Source: JAGQOZ01 sp041399205 (lineage in GTDB: Bacteria > Planctomycetota > Planctomycetia > Pirellulales > Pirellulaceae). From it: DNA of 64,000 bases. How positions within the stretch are numbered: position 1 is the stretch's first letter; each line of letters begins with the position of its first letter. Below the pieces are notes generated by a model. The model did no database searches and had not been told where the DNA came from. It saw only the letters and a program-made list of their open reading frames with translations. Both the position numbers and the translations under genes were made by a program. Positions 18,202-28,214 of the stretch are shown in pieces. Location: assembly GCA_041399205.1 (NCBI GenBank), contig JAWKTK010000019.1, forward strand, positions 124,001 through 188,000, in the 5' to 3' direction.

Positions 18202-20613
18202 TTAGTTCCCGGCGTGATGATGCATTGAGTCGGCATCAAACGAAAACGCAGTACGTTCGAGCTTGTGTAGCTGGTCGTCTCCTTCGCGAATTTCGTAGAA
18301 CGTATCTAATTCGGTACCGGCCAGAGTTTGCAAGCTGTCCTTGGCCGGCCAGCGGATTTCTATTCGTTCAATCGAAGTTGCGTCGCCCAAGCCGATTTCT
18401 TGCTGCAAACTGGAGGCACCAAAACTGCCGCCGCTGTTGACCGTAACGTGGATCTGCCGTTCGCCAGCGGGCGAATTGACGGTGACTAGAATTCTGGCTC
18501 CCACGGCTGAACGATTCGATTTTTCGCCCACCAACTTCAACGTGATCCAATGGTTGCCGTGACCCGGATTTTGGAACAATACGTTTTGGTAGATGTCGCC
18601 CGAGAATGCTCCGCCCATGACTGCATAGATATCTTGATCACCGTCGTTGTCTAAATCTGCAAAGGCGATTCCGTGTCCTTTTTGCACATGCCCAAATCCA
18701 CCGGACGTGGTCACGTCTTCAAATTTCTTAGCCGCGGCATTGTGGTACATGCGATTGGGAATCAACGTGCCGAAGTACGGATCGCCGGTTCCCAGATACG
18801 CGTCCAAGAAACCATCGTTGTCGATATCGCCAAAGTTGGCTCCCATCACTAGCAGCGAATCATCCATGTCCATTTGCTCGGCAACGTTCGTAAATGTGCC
18901 GTCGTGATTGTTGCGGTACAAATGGATCTTGTCGGCGCCGGTTTCGATTCCCAGATAGTCGTTCACAACGATTCGCAACGACGTGCCATCAAACTTGAAA
19001 CCAGCAAACGGTGCCACTAGCAAATCTTCCCAGCCGTCATTGTCAAAGTCCCAAAACCAAGTGGGGAAGCTGCCATTCGGTTCGGTCACTCCGGCCTGCG
19101 CAGCAATTTCTTCGAACCGACCGTCCGGCGAATTCGCCCGTTGATTGCGAAACAGTCGATTCGGTTCGCCAAAGCAAGACAAGTACAAGTCGGGATCGCC
19201 ATCGTTATCGATATCGCCCCATGCCACTCCTTTTACTCGTCCCACATGAGCCACACCGAATTCTTCTGCTGCTTCCGTGAACGTACCATCGCCGTTGTTG
19301 ACGAACAATTCGCACGGATACGTTTTAGACTTAAACGTTTCATTGCCGATGAACAGATCCAAGTCACCGTCTAGATCAAAGTCGGCCCAAGCGGCGGTCT
19401 GCGTGGGGCACGAACTGAGCACGCCCGCTTGTTGCGTCACGTCATCAAACGCTCCGTTGCCTAAATTTCGCAGCAGCGAATTCGGATAAGCGCCGTCGTC
19501 GCCCAACCAAGCACCTCGCAAAACCAACACGTCGACATGTCCGTCGTTGTCAAAATCGGCGTGGATCAGATTCAATCCGCCGACTAAACCTTCCAGGCCA
19601 GCGTCCTTGGTTCGTTCTCGAAACGTACCGTTGCCCAGATTCCGATAGACGCGAAGCTGCTTGTCGATACCCCAGTCGGAAGCCATGATGTCAATCAATC
19701 CGTCCGAATCAAAGTCGTCCAGAACCACTCCGCCAGACAGCCCCAGCGTATCAACTCCGGCCGCCGTGGCCACGTCTGGGAATCGCCCGAGATCTCGATC
19801 GGACGCGAACACATCATCCGGAATGAGCCACGACTTGGGCACACTTTGTGGATATTCACCCAAGGCCATGTACGCCAAGTTCAGCAGCCATCGGCTTGTG
19901 ATATCCCTGGGGTCCGCCATTAAGCTCTGCGCGAATTCTGCTCGAGCTTCCTCGGCGCCGGTTCGCAACTGATGCACGCCAGCGCCTTGGATCGGCATTA
20001 GGCACGAATCGCGGTTGTGATTGGCGACGCAGTTTTCTTGTTCGGCCAGACGCAAGAACGCCAATCCGCTCAATTCGCGAAGTCTACGCATGAATTCGTG
20101 CGTTGCCGGAAGTCCGATTTCGTTTTTGCGCTGACGCAGTTCTCGAGAGATGGTGGCCGCTTCTTCGGTTCGCCCGTCCATCAACAGGTACCAACCCAGA
20201 TGCGATTGCAGCAACAGCTTTCGTTGGCCGTTGGGTTCAGCGGCGACCTGTTTTTCGAGTTCTACGATTTGCTGTTTAGGCCCCATGGAAGGTGTTCTAG
20301 CTGAATTGGCGCTGCGAACCAAAGTGGCCAGTTGATCGGCCATGGCTTTAGTGCCGACTGTCGGTCCGTTGGGCGCGATGAAAGAATCCGCAGCGACCAA
20401 TTGTTCCGCATTGTCGTCGTGACTGTCGTTGACATGCGAAACGCCGGAAGGGTCACTGATTTCACTGCGAGTGTCATTGCAGCCAGACAGCAAGACAATT
20501 GCCGAGACCAAATAGCCACTGGCCAGCGCAAAGAATCTAAATCGGTTTGCAATCACCAATGATTGCCGCCAGCGGACTAGGCAGGTATTCATAGAAATGC
20601 TCGATTTTCCCAT
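18202..20613 (-). CDS. CRTAC1/UnbV family FG-GAP repeat lipoprotein
   Basis: An 803-residue protein. The N-terminal export signal ends in a lipobox (V-L-L-S-G-C), which suggests anchoring to a membrane. A TPR-like helical region follows at about residues 90-260. At least seven FG-GAP/VCBS calcium-binding repeats come next, each with the core F-D-x-D-x-D-x-D-L or D-N-D-G-x-x-D. An ASPIC/UnbV domain closes the protein (residues about 670-770; N-R-S-A-V-G-A-R-I and I-E-I-R-W-P). The likely structure is a seven-bladed propeller outside the cytoplasm. An ATG at 20592 is an alternative start. The ligand is unknown. Confidence 0.9.
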   Translation of the reverse strand: MGKSSISMNTCLVRWRQSLVIANRFRFFALASGYLVSAIVLLSGCNDTRSEISDPSGVSHVNDSHDDNAEQLVAADSFIAPNGPTVGTKAMADQLATLVRSANSARTPSMGPKQQIVELEKQVAAEPNGQRKLLLQSHLGWYLLMDGRTEEAATISRELRQRKNEIGLPATHEFMRRLRELSGLAFLRLAEQENCVANHNRDSCLMPIQGAGVHQLRTGAEEARAEFAQSLMADPRDITSRWLLNLAYMALGEYPQSVPKSWLIPDDVFASDRDLGRFPDVATAAGVDTLGLSGGVVLDDFDSDGLIDIMASDWGIDKQLRVYRNLGNGTFRERTKDAGLEGLVGGLNLIHADFDNDGHVDVLVLRGAWLGDDGAYPNSLLRNLGNGAFDDVTQQAGVLSSCPTQTAAWADFDLDGDLDLFIGNETFKSKTYPCELFVNNGDGTFTEAAEEFGVAHVGRVKGVAWGDIDNDGDPDLYLSCFGEPNRLFRNQRANSPDGRFEEIAAQAGVTEPNGSFPTWFWDFDNDGWEDLLVAPFAGFKFDGTSLRIVVNDYLGIETGADKIHLYRNNHDGTFTNVAEQMDMDDSLLVMGANFGDIDNDGFLDAYLGTGDPYFGTLIPNRMYHNAAAKKFEDVTTSGGFGHVQKGHGIAFADLDNDGDQDIYAVMGGAFSGDIYQNVLFQNPGHGNHWITLKLVGEKSNRSAVGARILVTVNSPAGERQIHVTVNSGGSFGASSLQQEIGLGDATSIERIEIRWPAKDSLQTLAGTELDTFYEIREGDDQLHKLERTAFSFDADSMHHHAGN

Positions 20614-20920
20614 TTTGTGAGTTCAAATGCTGAACAGGACGGTCCATACGACTACTAACGCGCTTTACCTGAATGACTCGCCCGTAAAGAATGCCTTGCC
20701 ACAAACAAGCGATTTTGCTAACAGACAGAAGCAATTAACGCTCAAAACTTGACCTAAATTCGAATTGAAAAGTAAAATTTAGAGGAAATCGAAAACAATT
20801 CGTTTCTGCGCTTTTGCGAACGGACTGATTCGAACGAAATGGCAGATCTAGTTGACCTCCCTGCCAGCACAGATAGTTCGAATGGTTCGAAACGACACTT
20901 GCTAGATCTAGGAGGAAACC
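20614..20920. other. Divergent intergenic region with strong ribosome site at its right end
   Basis: About 307 bases between divergent genes. The middle (20740-20830) is A/T rich and may hold promoters, but I cannot fix a -35/-10 pair. The sequence AGGAGG at 20910-20915 lies five bases before the ATG at 20921. Confidence 0.5.
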
Positions 20921-21448
20921 ATGTCCGAAGCTCCTCAAACGCTGCGCCGATTCTTTTCCGGGATGGCCGAATTTACGTTTCAAACGCATTTGGGTGTCGC
21001 CGACCCACCGCTGATTGACTACATCAGTGATCTGCTGATTCGGTTCATCAACAGCAATTCAATCTACCGCATTCGCAACGTGACGGGCCAGCGGTTGTAT
21101 GAAGTGGCGCAGATGATGACGGAAGCAGAAGAGCGCATCGGCGATGCCAAACGAGAAGTCCATCGGCACGTGGGCGATTTCACTCTGTTCTGGACCGGCG
21201 TTTACCCGGAAGCACTAAAGAAAATGCGATCCACCGGCAGCCAGGACGAACTGGTGGACTACAAGGAACAAGGGAAACGAGCGTACTTGATTGCCAGTCA
21301 AATTCAAACGGACGATCAAAACGCATCTAGCGATGTCTTGAATCGCTTGAGCCATCAGTACGATCTATGTGCGTACGGTTTGCGCGAAGTTCGTCGCCAG
21401 TGGGAAAACGACGGCGATAGCGGCATCAAACCGTTTCTGATTGGCTAG
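20921..21448 (+). CDS. Conserved small hypothetical protein
   Basis: A 175-residue protein without signal peptide or membrane segment. It is mostly helical and charged, with patches such as R-L-Y-E-V-A-Q-M-M-T-E-A-E-E-R-I and L-V-D-Y-K-E-Q-G-K-R-A-Y. A perfect AGGAGG five bases before the ATG and ordinary codon use support a real, well-translated gene. I do not recognise the family and see no catalytic motif. It stands between the UnbV lipoprotein (divergent) and the SGNH hydrolase, with 226 bases to the latter. Confidence 0.8.
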   Translation: MSEAPQTLRRFFSGMAEFTFQTHLGVADPPLIDYISDLLIRFINSNSIYRIRNVTGQRLYEVAQMMTEAEERIGDAKREVHRHVGDFTLFWTGVYPEALKKMRSTGSQDELVDYKEQGKRAYLIASQIQTDDQNASSDVLNRLSHQYDLCAYGLREVRRQWENDGDSGIKPFLIG

Positions 21449-21674
21449 ATCATTCCTTATGCCATCCTCTTAACCTTCGCGTGAATCGACCGGAAATCAC
21501 GCGTGAACCACTGAGCTACGTGGCAATTCGCTCCAAACTGTGCGATGCTACTCGCAAATTACCGCTCGTCCAATTTTTGCCCGATCTCGGGCGAGCGTTG
21601 TGGCCAGTAACGCCTTGCACAACTCATTTTATTTCTCGAACGACGCGTCTTGTAGCTTCCAAATTAGGCAGGTG

Positions 21675-23042
21675 ATGATGACCATGCGTTCGCTTTTGTT
21701 CGTGATGGCCGCCAGTTTTTCGCTGTTGACCGCTTCGGCATGTTCGCAACAAACCAGGTCGACCGACCGCGATACGGTTCGCAAATACCAATACGAAGTC
21801 AAGCCAGATCATGACGCGTTCCAAGCATTCCATCCCAAGAAGGCTCCGCCCGTCGGCGACCTACTGCTCAAACCAGGCGACCGCTTGGCCATATGCGGCG
21901 ATTCCATTACCGAACAAAAAATGTATTCTCGCATCGTAGAAACGTATCTCGCCGTCTGCGTGCCGCATTTGAATGTCACGGTGCGCCAGTACGGCTGGAG
22001 CGGTGAAAAGACAGACGGTTTCTTGCGACGCATGGAAAAGGACTGCTTGACCTTCGAACCGACCGTGGCCACGTTGGCCTACGGCATGAATGATTCCCGT
22101 TACCGTCCGTTTGATGTGACCAACGGCCAATGGTACGAAGACCACTATTCGGCCATTGTGCGGAAGTTCAAAGACAAGGGAGTACGAGTCGTCGTGGGTT
22201 CGCCTGGCTGTGCCGGCAAGCTGGCCACCTGGGTCAAGAGTCGTAGCGGTTCACTGCAGGACCACAATTTAAATTTGTGTGCGTTACGAGATATCGCGAT
22301 GGATGTTGCCGAACAAGAAGACGTGCGGTTTGCGGACATTTTTTGGCCCATGTATCAAGCTCAAGTTTTTGCTCCTGGCCAACATGAAGCAACCGAAGCA
22401 AATCCATACGAAGTTGCCGGTAGCGACGGTATTCATCCTGGTTGGGCGGGACACGTGATTATGGCATGGTCGTTCTTGCGATCCATGGGATTGGACGGCG
22501 AAATTGGCACCATCAACGTGAATTTGCATGACAAGACTGCGTCTGCTACGGACGGTCACGTGGTCGACGCGTTTGACGGCAATGAACTGACCATTACCAG
22601 CCAGCGTTATCCGTTTTGCGCCGATGGCGATCTGCACGACGACGGTTCGATTCGATCCGGCACCACTTTGGTTCCGTTCCATGAAGATTTGAATCGGTTC
22701 GTCTTGAAACTGGAAGTACCAGACGCGGGACGCTATCGGCTTATCTGGGGCGAATCGGCTCGAGAATTCACCGCAGAAGAACTCGCCCACGGCATCAACT
22801 TAGCCCAAGAATTCCCGACCAATCCGTTTTCAGCTGCATTTCAAAAAGTGGACGAAGCGGTGGCAGCGAAACAGGCGTTTGAAACGCGTCAAATCAAACA
22901 AATCTTTCACGGCGAAGAAGGCCGCAACAATTTTGATAAGGCCGTACGCGACACCGAAGCAGTACGCGCGCCATTAGCTCAAGCCATTCAAGACGCCATG
23001 CAACCGGTAACGCATTCAATCAAGGTTCAGAAGTTGCCGTAG
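21675..23042 (+). CDS. Secreted SGNH/GDSL-family hydrolase
   Basis: About 455 residues from the ATG at 21675 (an ATG at 21684 is also possible); the frame is open further upstream, but the signal peptide begins here. The SGNH blocks are present: I-C-G-D-S-I-T-E (Ser nucleophile), a Gly block W-S-G-E-K-T-D-G, Y-G-M-N-D-S-R (Asn block) and S-D-G-I-H-P-G-W-A-G-H (Asp/His). A C-terminal region of about 180 residues follows, containing a beta-rich part and a helical end. Family members act as esterases or lipases on carbohydrates and lipids; the substrate here is unknown. Its last 23 bases overlap the convergent gene at 23020. Confidence 0.9.
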   Translation: MMTMRSLLFVMAASFSLLTASACSQQTRSTDRDTVRKYQYEVKPDHDAFQAFHPKKAPPVGDLLLKPGDRLAICGDSITEQKMYSRIVETYLAVCVPHLNVTVRQYGWSGEKTDGFLRRMEKDCLTFEPTVATLAYGMNDSRYRPFDVTNGQWYEDHYSAIVRKFKDKGVRVVVGSPGCAGKLATWVKSRSGSLQDHNLNLCALRDIAMDVAEQEDVRFADIFWPMYQAQVFAPGQHEATEANPYEVAGSDGIHPGWAGHVIMAWSFLRSMGLDGEIGTINVNLHDKTASATDGHVVDAFDGNELTITSQRYPFCADGDLHDDGSIRSGTTLVPFHEDLNRFVLKLEVPDAGRYRLIWGESAREFTAEELAHGINLAQEFPTNPFSAAFQKVDEAVAAKQAFETRQIKQIFHGEEGRNNFDKAVRDTEAVRAPLAQAIQDAMQPVTHSIKVQKLP

Positions 23043-23634
23043 CTGGAGGCTCGGTATCCCGAGCCAAGGCGATTTGCATTCTGATGAAATCCAAAAACGA
23101 ATCCCAATCTCCAGGCTGCGTAAGGCGACTTCGTGCCAAGACGAGCCAGATTCCCGTGTTCTTGATGTGAATGGCGCCCACGGTATCGTTCGCGACCATC
23201 GTGGTGCAAACAGCCCAAGAATATTCTGTCTGGGTACCACCAGAATTTTTGACAATGCCGCTAGGCGAATAAAACGACTGCATATCCGCAAATATTCCGA
23301 AACGCTCCGCTTCCATTCGACGGAGGGTACGCCATACGTAAATGGGCTTGACGAACATTAAGCCCATCAACAAGCCAACCACGAAGATGATTCGAAAGGT
23401 ATATTCGGGCACAGTTTGAATGACAACAACGCCAAGCAAACCAAAAAACGCGACGAATGCAATTGCCCAGATGGTCAACAGCCATCCCTTCACCCGTGTT
23501 CGTTTGTTTTGCAGTAAACGCATCACCATTTTGTATTCCTTCACCGTGATGTGTCCGGAAGTCTGATAACTTTCTGCAGGCGAGATTCCGGACGTATCGC
23601 CCTCTGGTGCCTGATAAGGATTGAATGATGACAT
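23020..23634 (-). CDS. Small membrane protein, YcxB-like
   Basis: A 204-residue protein opening with S-S-F-N-P-Y-Q-A-P-E, a start seen in many planctomycete membrane proteins. Two adjacent membrane helices (about residues 50-72 and 77-98) are followed by a soluble C-terminal domain of beta-strand character resembling YcxB-like proteins (residues about 105-190; Y-S-P-S-G-I and W-D-S-F-L-D-F-I). The function is unknown. It overlaps the end of the SGNH gene by 23 bases in convergent orientation. Confidence 0.75.
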   Translation of the reverse strand: MSSFNPYQAPEGDTSGISPAESYQTSGHITVKEYKMVMRLLQNKRTRVKGWLLTIWAIAFVAFFGLLGVVVIQTVPEYTFRIIFVVGLLMGLMFVKPIYVWRTLRRMEAERFGIFADMQSFYSPSGIVKNSGGTQTEYSWAVCTTMVANDTVGAIHIKNTGIWLVLARSRLTQPGDWDSFLDFIRMQIALARDTEPPATATSEP

Positions 23635-23798
23635 GATGAAATGAATGCCTTGTCCAAATGAATGACGCCGGTCGCGAATAGCTGAATTGAATTAGAAAGG
23701 GGACGCGACTTTGTGTATTCTATCGTGGCCTCTTCTCTGCAACATGGCCCAACCGTTCGGCCCGTTGGTTCACACAGATTTATAGAACGAATCTCGAG

Positions 23799-25862
23799 AT
23801 GGAAATTGTACCAAATCAGTTCTTGTTGTTACATTCGCTAGGCGTCCTACTGTTAACGCTCGTGTCGACATTCGCGGCACACGCCACCGAAATTACTCGA
23901 ACGCAACACAGTCCATACGCTCGTGTCACGGCTATCGGGACAGACCAAGTTCGTTGGACGGACGGGTTTTGGCACCAGCGGTTTCATGCCTGCCAAAACG
24001 TTTCCGTGCCCGCGATGTGGGACTTGATGAAAGGAGATCAGTACAAGCCGTTCTATCAGCATTTCGTGATTGCCGCCGGAGAAATGCCAGGCGAACATCA
24101 CGGGGCGCCCTGGAATGACGGCGACTTCTATAAATGGATGGAGGCCGCTTGCTATGTCTATGGAGTAGATCGAGACCCGGAGTTGCTGGCCATCTTAGAT
24201 CAAGCGATTGCCGCCATTGCCAACGCGCAGCGAACCGATGGATACATTCACACGCCGGTGTTGATTCGCCAACGCAATGGCGATACGTCCGCCGCTCCGT
24301 TTCAAGATCGCCATAATTTCGAAATGTACAACATGGGGCACTTGCTCACCACGGCTTGCATCCATCATCGCATCACAGGCCAACGCAATTTACTGGATGT
24401 GGCACTGAAGACGGCCGATTTTCTGCACCAGACGTTTGAAAATCCCACGCCCCAGTTAGCTCGAAACTCCGTCTGCCCTTCGCATTATATGGGCATGCTG
24501 GAACTGTATCGGACCACTCGCGAACCACAGCATTTGAGCCTGGCCAAGAATTTCCTGGCCATGCGAAGCATCGTCCAAGCCGGTGGGGATGATAACCAAG
24601 ATCGAATTCCCTTTGTCCAGCAACGTGAGGCCGAAGGGCATGCAGTGCGAGCGAACTATCTGTACGCCGGCGCGGCAGATGTCTTTCTGGAAACCGGAGA
24701 TAATTCGCTTCTGACAACGCTGGACGCCTTGTGGCAAAACGTGACTCAGAAAAAGTTGTACGTCACCGGAGGTTGCGGTGCGTTATACGATGGTGCCGCT
24801 CCTTTCGGGTCGTCACAGCGATCAACCATCAGCCGCATCCACCCAGCGTACGGCCACAATTCTCAGCTTCCCAACACCACCGCGCCCACTGAAACCTGCG
24901 CGGCCATCGGCAATGTGCTGTGGAATTGGCGAATGTTTTTGGCAACGGGCGAATCAAAGTACATGGACGTCTTGGAACTGTCGCTGTACAACAGCGTGCT
25001 CAGCGGCGTCAGCCTGGAAGGCAAAGACTATTTCTACGTCAATCCGTTGCGCAATACAGATCCGTTGCCAGTCGACCTGCGGTGGGAACGCCGCCGAGTT
25101 CCCTTCGTGACGTCGTATTGTTGTCCTCCGAATGTGCTGCGAACCATCGCTCAGGCTCACGGCTACGCGTATGCGAAACAAGCGAATCGAATTTTGGTCA
25201 ATCTGTACGGCAGCAGTTCGCTCAAATCCGAATGGAACAACCAACCGCTGCATATTGACCAACAGACGGAATACCCCTGGGACGGCCTGATCACGCTTTC
25301 AATCCAAGCCGCTCCCAACGAAGCGATCGGCATCGGCTTGCGAATTCCCGATTGGGCGGATCACGACAAAATCGTCGTGAAGGTAAACGGAGCCCAGCAA
25401 GATGTGCGGCTGGATCCATCAGGCTACGTGGTTCTGTCCCGATCGTGGACGGCAAGCGACGAAATTCAATTGCACTTGCCCATGCCCACAGTCATGCTGG
25501 AATCACATCCGCTGGTCGAGGAAACCAGGAACCAAGTGGCTGTGAAACGAGGCCCGTTGGTGTATTGCTTAGAATCGACCGACGTACCCGCGGGAATTCG
25601 CCTGCACGAACTCCACCTTTCGCCGCTGGCAAAATTCACTCCGTCAGAATCTTCGCTCGATCAGATTCGCGCGCTCTCCACCACTCTGATTCAGAGCAAC
25701 GATCCGCCGTGGCAAGACGGTCAGCTGTACCGAGTTCGTTCCGCACAGAAAACGAATCACGTCAGGGCGAAACTCATTCCGTACTTTGCTTGGGCGAATC
25801 GAGGCCCCAGCGAAATGACCGTGTGGATTCCACTGGAAACCAACAGCAATTCTTCCGAATGA
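23799..25862 (+). CDS. Secreted GH127 (DUF1680) glycoside hydrolase, beta-L-arabinofuranosidase-like
   Basis: A 687-residue protein with a signal peptide (residues 1-30). An alpha/alpha-barrel catalytic domain follows, then a beta-sandwich. Motifs fit GH127: W-T-D-G-F-W-H-Q-R-F near the start, D-F-Y-K-W-M-E-A, T-E-T-C-A-A-I-G-N (Glu/Cys) and S-Y-C-C-P-P-N-V-L-R. In characterised GH127 enzymes the Cys residues of the last two motifs bind zinc, and one is the nucleophile. Known members release L-arabinofuranose, though family specificity varies. The gene is monocistronic, with REP-like repeats beginning about 65 bases after its end. A role in plant or algal polysaccharide use is an inference from family and secretion. 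Confidence 0.92.
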   Translation: MEIVPNQFLLLHSLGVLLLTLVSTFAAHATEITRTQHSPYARVTAIGTDQVRWTDGFWHQRFHACQNVSVPAMWDLMKGDQYKPFYQHFVIAAGEMPGEHHGAPWNDGDFYKWMEAACYVYGVDRDPELLAILDQAIAAIANAQRTDGYIHTPVLIRQRNGDTSAAPFQDRHNFEMYNMGHLLTTACIHHRITGQRNLLDVALKTADFLHQTFENPTPQLARNSVCPSHYMGMLELYRTTREPQHLSLAKNFLAMRSIVQAGGDDNQDRIPFVQQREAEGHAVRANYLYAGAADVFLETGDNSLLTTLDALWQNVTQKKLYVTGGCGALYDGAAPFGSSQRSTISRIHPAYGHNSQLPNTTAPTETCAAIGNVLWNWRMFLATGESKYMDVLELSLYNSVLSGVSLEGKDYFYVNPLRNTDPLPVDLRWERRRVPFVTSYCCPPNVLRTIAQAHGYAYAKQANRILVNLYGSSSLKSEWNNQPLHIDQQTEYPWDGLITLSIQAAPNEAIGIGLRIPDWADHDKIVVKVNGAQQDVRLDPSGYVVLSRSWTASDEIQLHLPMPTVMLESHPLVEETRNQVAVKRGPLVYCLESTDVPAGIRLHELHLSPLAKFTPSESSLDQIRALSTTLIQSNDPPWQDGQLYRVRSAQKTNHVRAKLIPYFAWANRGPSEMTVWIPLETNSNSSE

Positions 25863-25927
25863 AAGACAATTTTCAGCGAGACGCAATCCTAGGCGTCCGA
25901 TTGATCAGTTTTGAAAAAGCGCTTTTC

Positions 25928-26090
25928 CTAGCCCGACGAGTCAGTTTTAAAGTTGCGCTTTTTCCTAGCCCGAAACGTAAGTGAGGGGAAACGGAGCGAT
26001 TCTGAAGTCCCTCGCTCACGCGTTTTGAAGTTGCGATTTTTCCTAGCCCGAAACGTAAGTGAGGGGAAACGGAGCGATTCTGGCGAGGCT
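25928..26090. repeat. REP-like repeats, same family as at 3989
   Basis: A partial unit at about 25929-25965 is followed by a full 78-base unit (25966-26043) and another from 26044, ending near 26086. Shared parts are TAGCCCGAAACGTAAGTGAG and GGAAACGGAGCGATTCTG. The location is between the ends of convergent genes. Confidence 0.75.
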
Positions 26091-26107
26091 TTGCTTTGGT
26101 CACCAAT

Positions 26108-26138
26108 AAAAAAAGCGGTGAACGCCGTGTCCACCGCT
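26108..26138 (-). terminator. Rho-independent terminator of the nickel superoxide dismutase gene
   Basis: Read on the minus strand, AGCGGTG and CACCGCT form a seven-base stem, followed directly by a run of seven T. It lies about 50 bases after the stop codon at 26190. Confidence 0.8.
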
Positions 26139-26189
26139 GGATTGAATTCGAACCAAATTCTTCGAACCAAATTGCAATCCGAATAAATC

Positions 26190-26657
26190 TTAGTGTTCCA
26201 GGTTCGGCTCTTTACCTTCGTAAGCTCGATAGAAATCCAAGATCGCTTTCTTCAGTGCTTCCGCCGTGGCGGGACTGGCATCTTGTTTGCACTTCATAGC
26301 CGCCACCATCACGGCATGCGCGGCGGTCAGCTTTTCTGTGTACTTTTCCGCATCGGGCTTGATGCGCTGAGTCATAAAGTACTGAGCAATAATCTGCTGC
26401 GTATTGGTGGCGTGAGCTTCCTTAGTAGAAACCCAACGAGAAACCTGATTGACACTTTTTGGTGTCGGGCCATTGGACATGTCAGCAATGATGTCCTCAA
26501 TGCTGGTGATTGCCTTGGCAATGGTCTGCGTATCTTCCAACATCTCTTCGAACCGGCGCTGGTCGGCGTAGATGCCGCACGGGACTTCACAGTGAGCCGC
26601 AACGTATTGAGCGGACATCATTACAGCCAGCAGGGCGAACAAACTTTTTCGAAGCAT
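26190..26657 (-). CDS. sodN: Nickel superoxide dismutase with Sec-type signal peptide
   Basis: The enzyme converts superoxide to oxygen and peroxide at a nickel centre. A hydrophobic signal sequence ends in Y-V-A-A, directly followed by H-C-E-V-P-C-G-I-Y. This matches the Ni-hook H-C-x-x-P-C-G-x-Y, where His-1 and the two Cys bind nickel. The mature part of about 132 residues is a four-helix type, a normal length. Cleavage after A-A by signal peptidase would leave His-1 at the N-terminus, so no separate SodX-like protease is needed, and none is adjacent. I take the ATG at 26657; a GTG at 26663 is also possible, with AGGAG just upstream of both. It is divergent from the dipeptidase gene. Confidence 0.93.
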   Translation of the reverse strand: MLRKSLFALLAVMMSAQYVAAHCEVPCGIYADQRRFEEMLEDTQTIAKAITSIEDIIADMSNGPTPKSVNQVSRWVSTKEAHATNTQQIIAQYFMTQRIKPDAEKYTEKLTAAHAVMVAAMKCKQDASPATAEALKKAILDFYRAYEGKEPNLEH

Positions 26658-26663
26658 CTTCAC

Positions 26664-26985
26664 TATTCTCCTAAAAACAACAAAAGTGGCGTGTCATAAA
26701 CAAATCGCAGCTACATTCTAATGGACTCGGCACCGACGTTCAATTTGGGACGCCCAGTTCCAAGGCGGGCAGTTAGTATACCAGCAGGTCGCCTTTCCAA
26801 CGGTGGCGAATTGAGAAATCGAGTCTCCGGCTGATTTGGAGACCGCTGGCATTATCGACTTCAAGCCACGGCGAACTCCGCCAGACCTGTGCTCTTTCTG
26901 CTTTCCGCGGCGGTGGTGGCGAGCGGATTTGGTTGGTGTAAACTGTGTCGCTGACGCTGGAATTAAGGTATACGGAGAAAATCGC
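26664..26985. other. Divergent intergenic region between sodN and the dipeptidase gene
   Basis: About 320 bases that must hold both promoters. AGGAG for sodN lies near 26672-26676 (minus strand) and GGAGAAA for the dipeptidase near 26974. No clear operator such as a Nur or Fur palindrome is visible to me. Confidence 0.45.
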
Positions 26986-28214
26986 ATGCGGTGGGTACAA
27001 TCGGTGGTGTTGTTGCTTTGCGGATGGCTCGGGGCGGAATCACTGTTGGCACAGGACAGTCGTCCACCGGTCGTGTTGTCTGAAAAAGCGGCGGCGCTGC
27101 ATGCTTCGCTGTTTCTGATGGATGGACATAACGATTTGCCGTGGGCCTTTCGTGAACGAGGCATGCCGTCCTTCGAAAAACTCGATATTTCGCAGCCGCA
27201 ACAAGAACTCCACACCGATATTCCTCGCTTGAAAAAGGGAGGCGTCGGCGGCCAGTTTTGGTCCGTCTACGTTCCGTCGAACACTCGGCTGGAAGGCACG
27301 GCGCTGCTGACCACGCTGGAGCAAATTGATTTTGTGCACGCCATGATCCAGCGGTATCCGGAAACATTCGAATTAGCCCTAACCGCCGACGACGTGGAAC
27401 GGATTCACGCCGCCGGCAAAATTGCGTCCATGATTGGCATGGAAGGTGGGCACTCCATTGAAAATTCGCTCAGCGTTCTGCGGAAGTTGTATGATCGAGG
27501 TGCTCGGTACATGACACTGACACATTCGGCCACGCTGGATTGGGCTGATTCGGCCACAGATGAAGAACGACATCAAGGTTTGACGCCGTTTGGTGAACGA
27601 GTGGTGCAGGAGATGAATCGGCTGGGCATGTTGGTCGACATTTCGCACGTTTCGATTGACACCATGAAAGACGCGTTGCAGATTTCTCAGCGCCCGTGAT
27701 CTTTTCACATTCGTCTGCGCGTGCCATCGCCGATCATCCTCGCAACGTTCCCGACGAAGTCCTCAAACTGACCGCCAAGAACGGCGGCGTAGTGATGGTC
27801 AACTTCTACCCAACGTTTATTGTTCCGGCATCTGCGGCACGAGGTACGGCGCGAACCGAATTCAAGAATCGCTTGGAAGCGGAAGGCAAAAGCGAAGACG
27901 AAGTCAACCGCGAAGTCGCTCGTTGGGAAAACGAACACCCCATTGTGCGAGGCACCATTCATGACGTGGTGGACCACATTGAACACATTATCCAAGTTGC
28001 CGGCGTGGACCATGTTGGCATCGGTTCCGATTACGACGGTGTGGATGCCCTGCCCGTCCAACTGGAAGATGTGTCCACCTATCCGTTGATCACGCAAGAG
28101 TTGCTAAACCGAGGTCATGCGGAATCTGATCTTCGCAAAATTATGGGACAGAATATTTTGCGAGTCCTACGTCAAGCGGAAAAAGTGGCGGCGGATTTAA
28201 AGGCCAAGAACTGA
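26986..28214 (+). CDS. Secreted membrane dipeptidase-like protein (peptidase M19), one frameshift
   Basis: M19 enzymes are zinc dipeptidases of the renal dipeptidase family. From the ATG at 26986 there is a signal peptide (L-L-L-C-G-W-L-G-A-E-S-L-L-A). The zinc motif M-D-G-H-N-D-L-P, the bridging Glu in G-M-E-G-G-H-S, and T-L-T-H-S follow. The frame ends at 27699 just after Q-R-P, but I-F-S-H-S-S-A-R-A-I continues in the next frame, followed by V-G-I-G-S-D-Y-D-G. One missing G near 27696 (P-V in the joint) explains it. Joined, the protein is about 410 residues, normal for the family. The likely task is cleaving dipeptides, perhaps with D-residues, outside the cytoplasm. Confidence 0.87.

Noticed and set aside
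17484..18239. Minus-strand open frames of about 150-250 codons through the downstream repeats
   Set aside because: The peptides only mirror the repeated DNA (C-Q-L-V-P-F-I and similar) and differ by frame; no start, ribosome site or family support.
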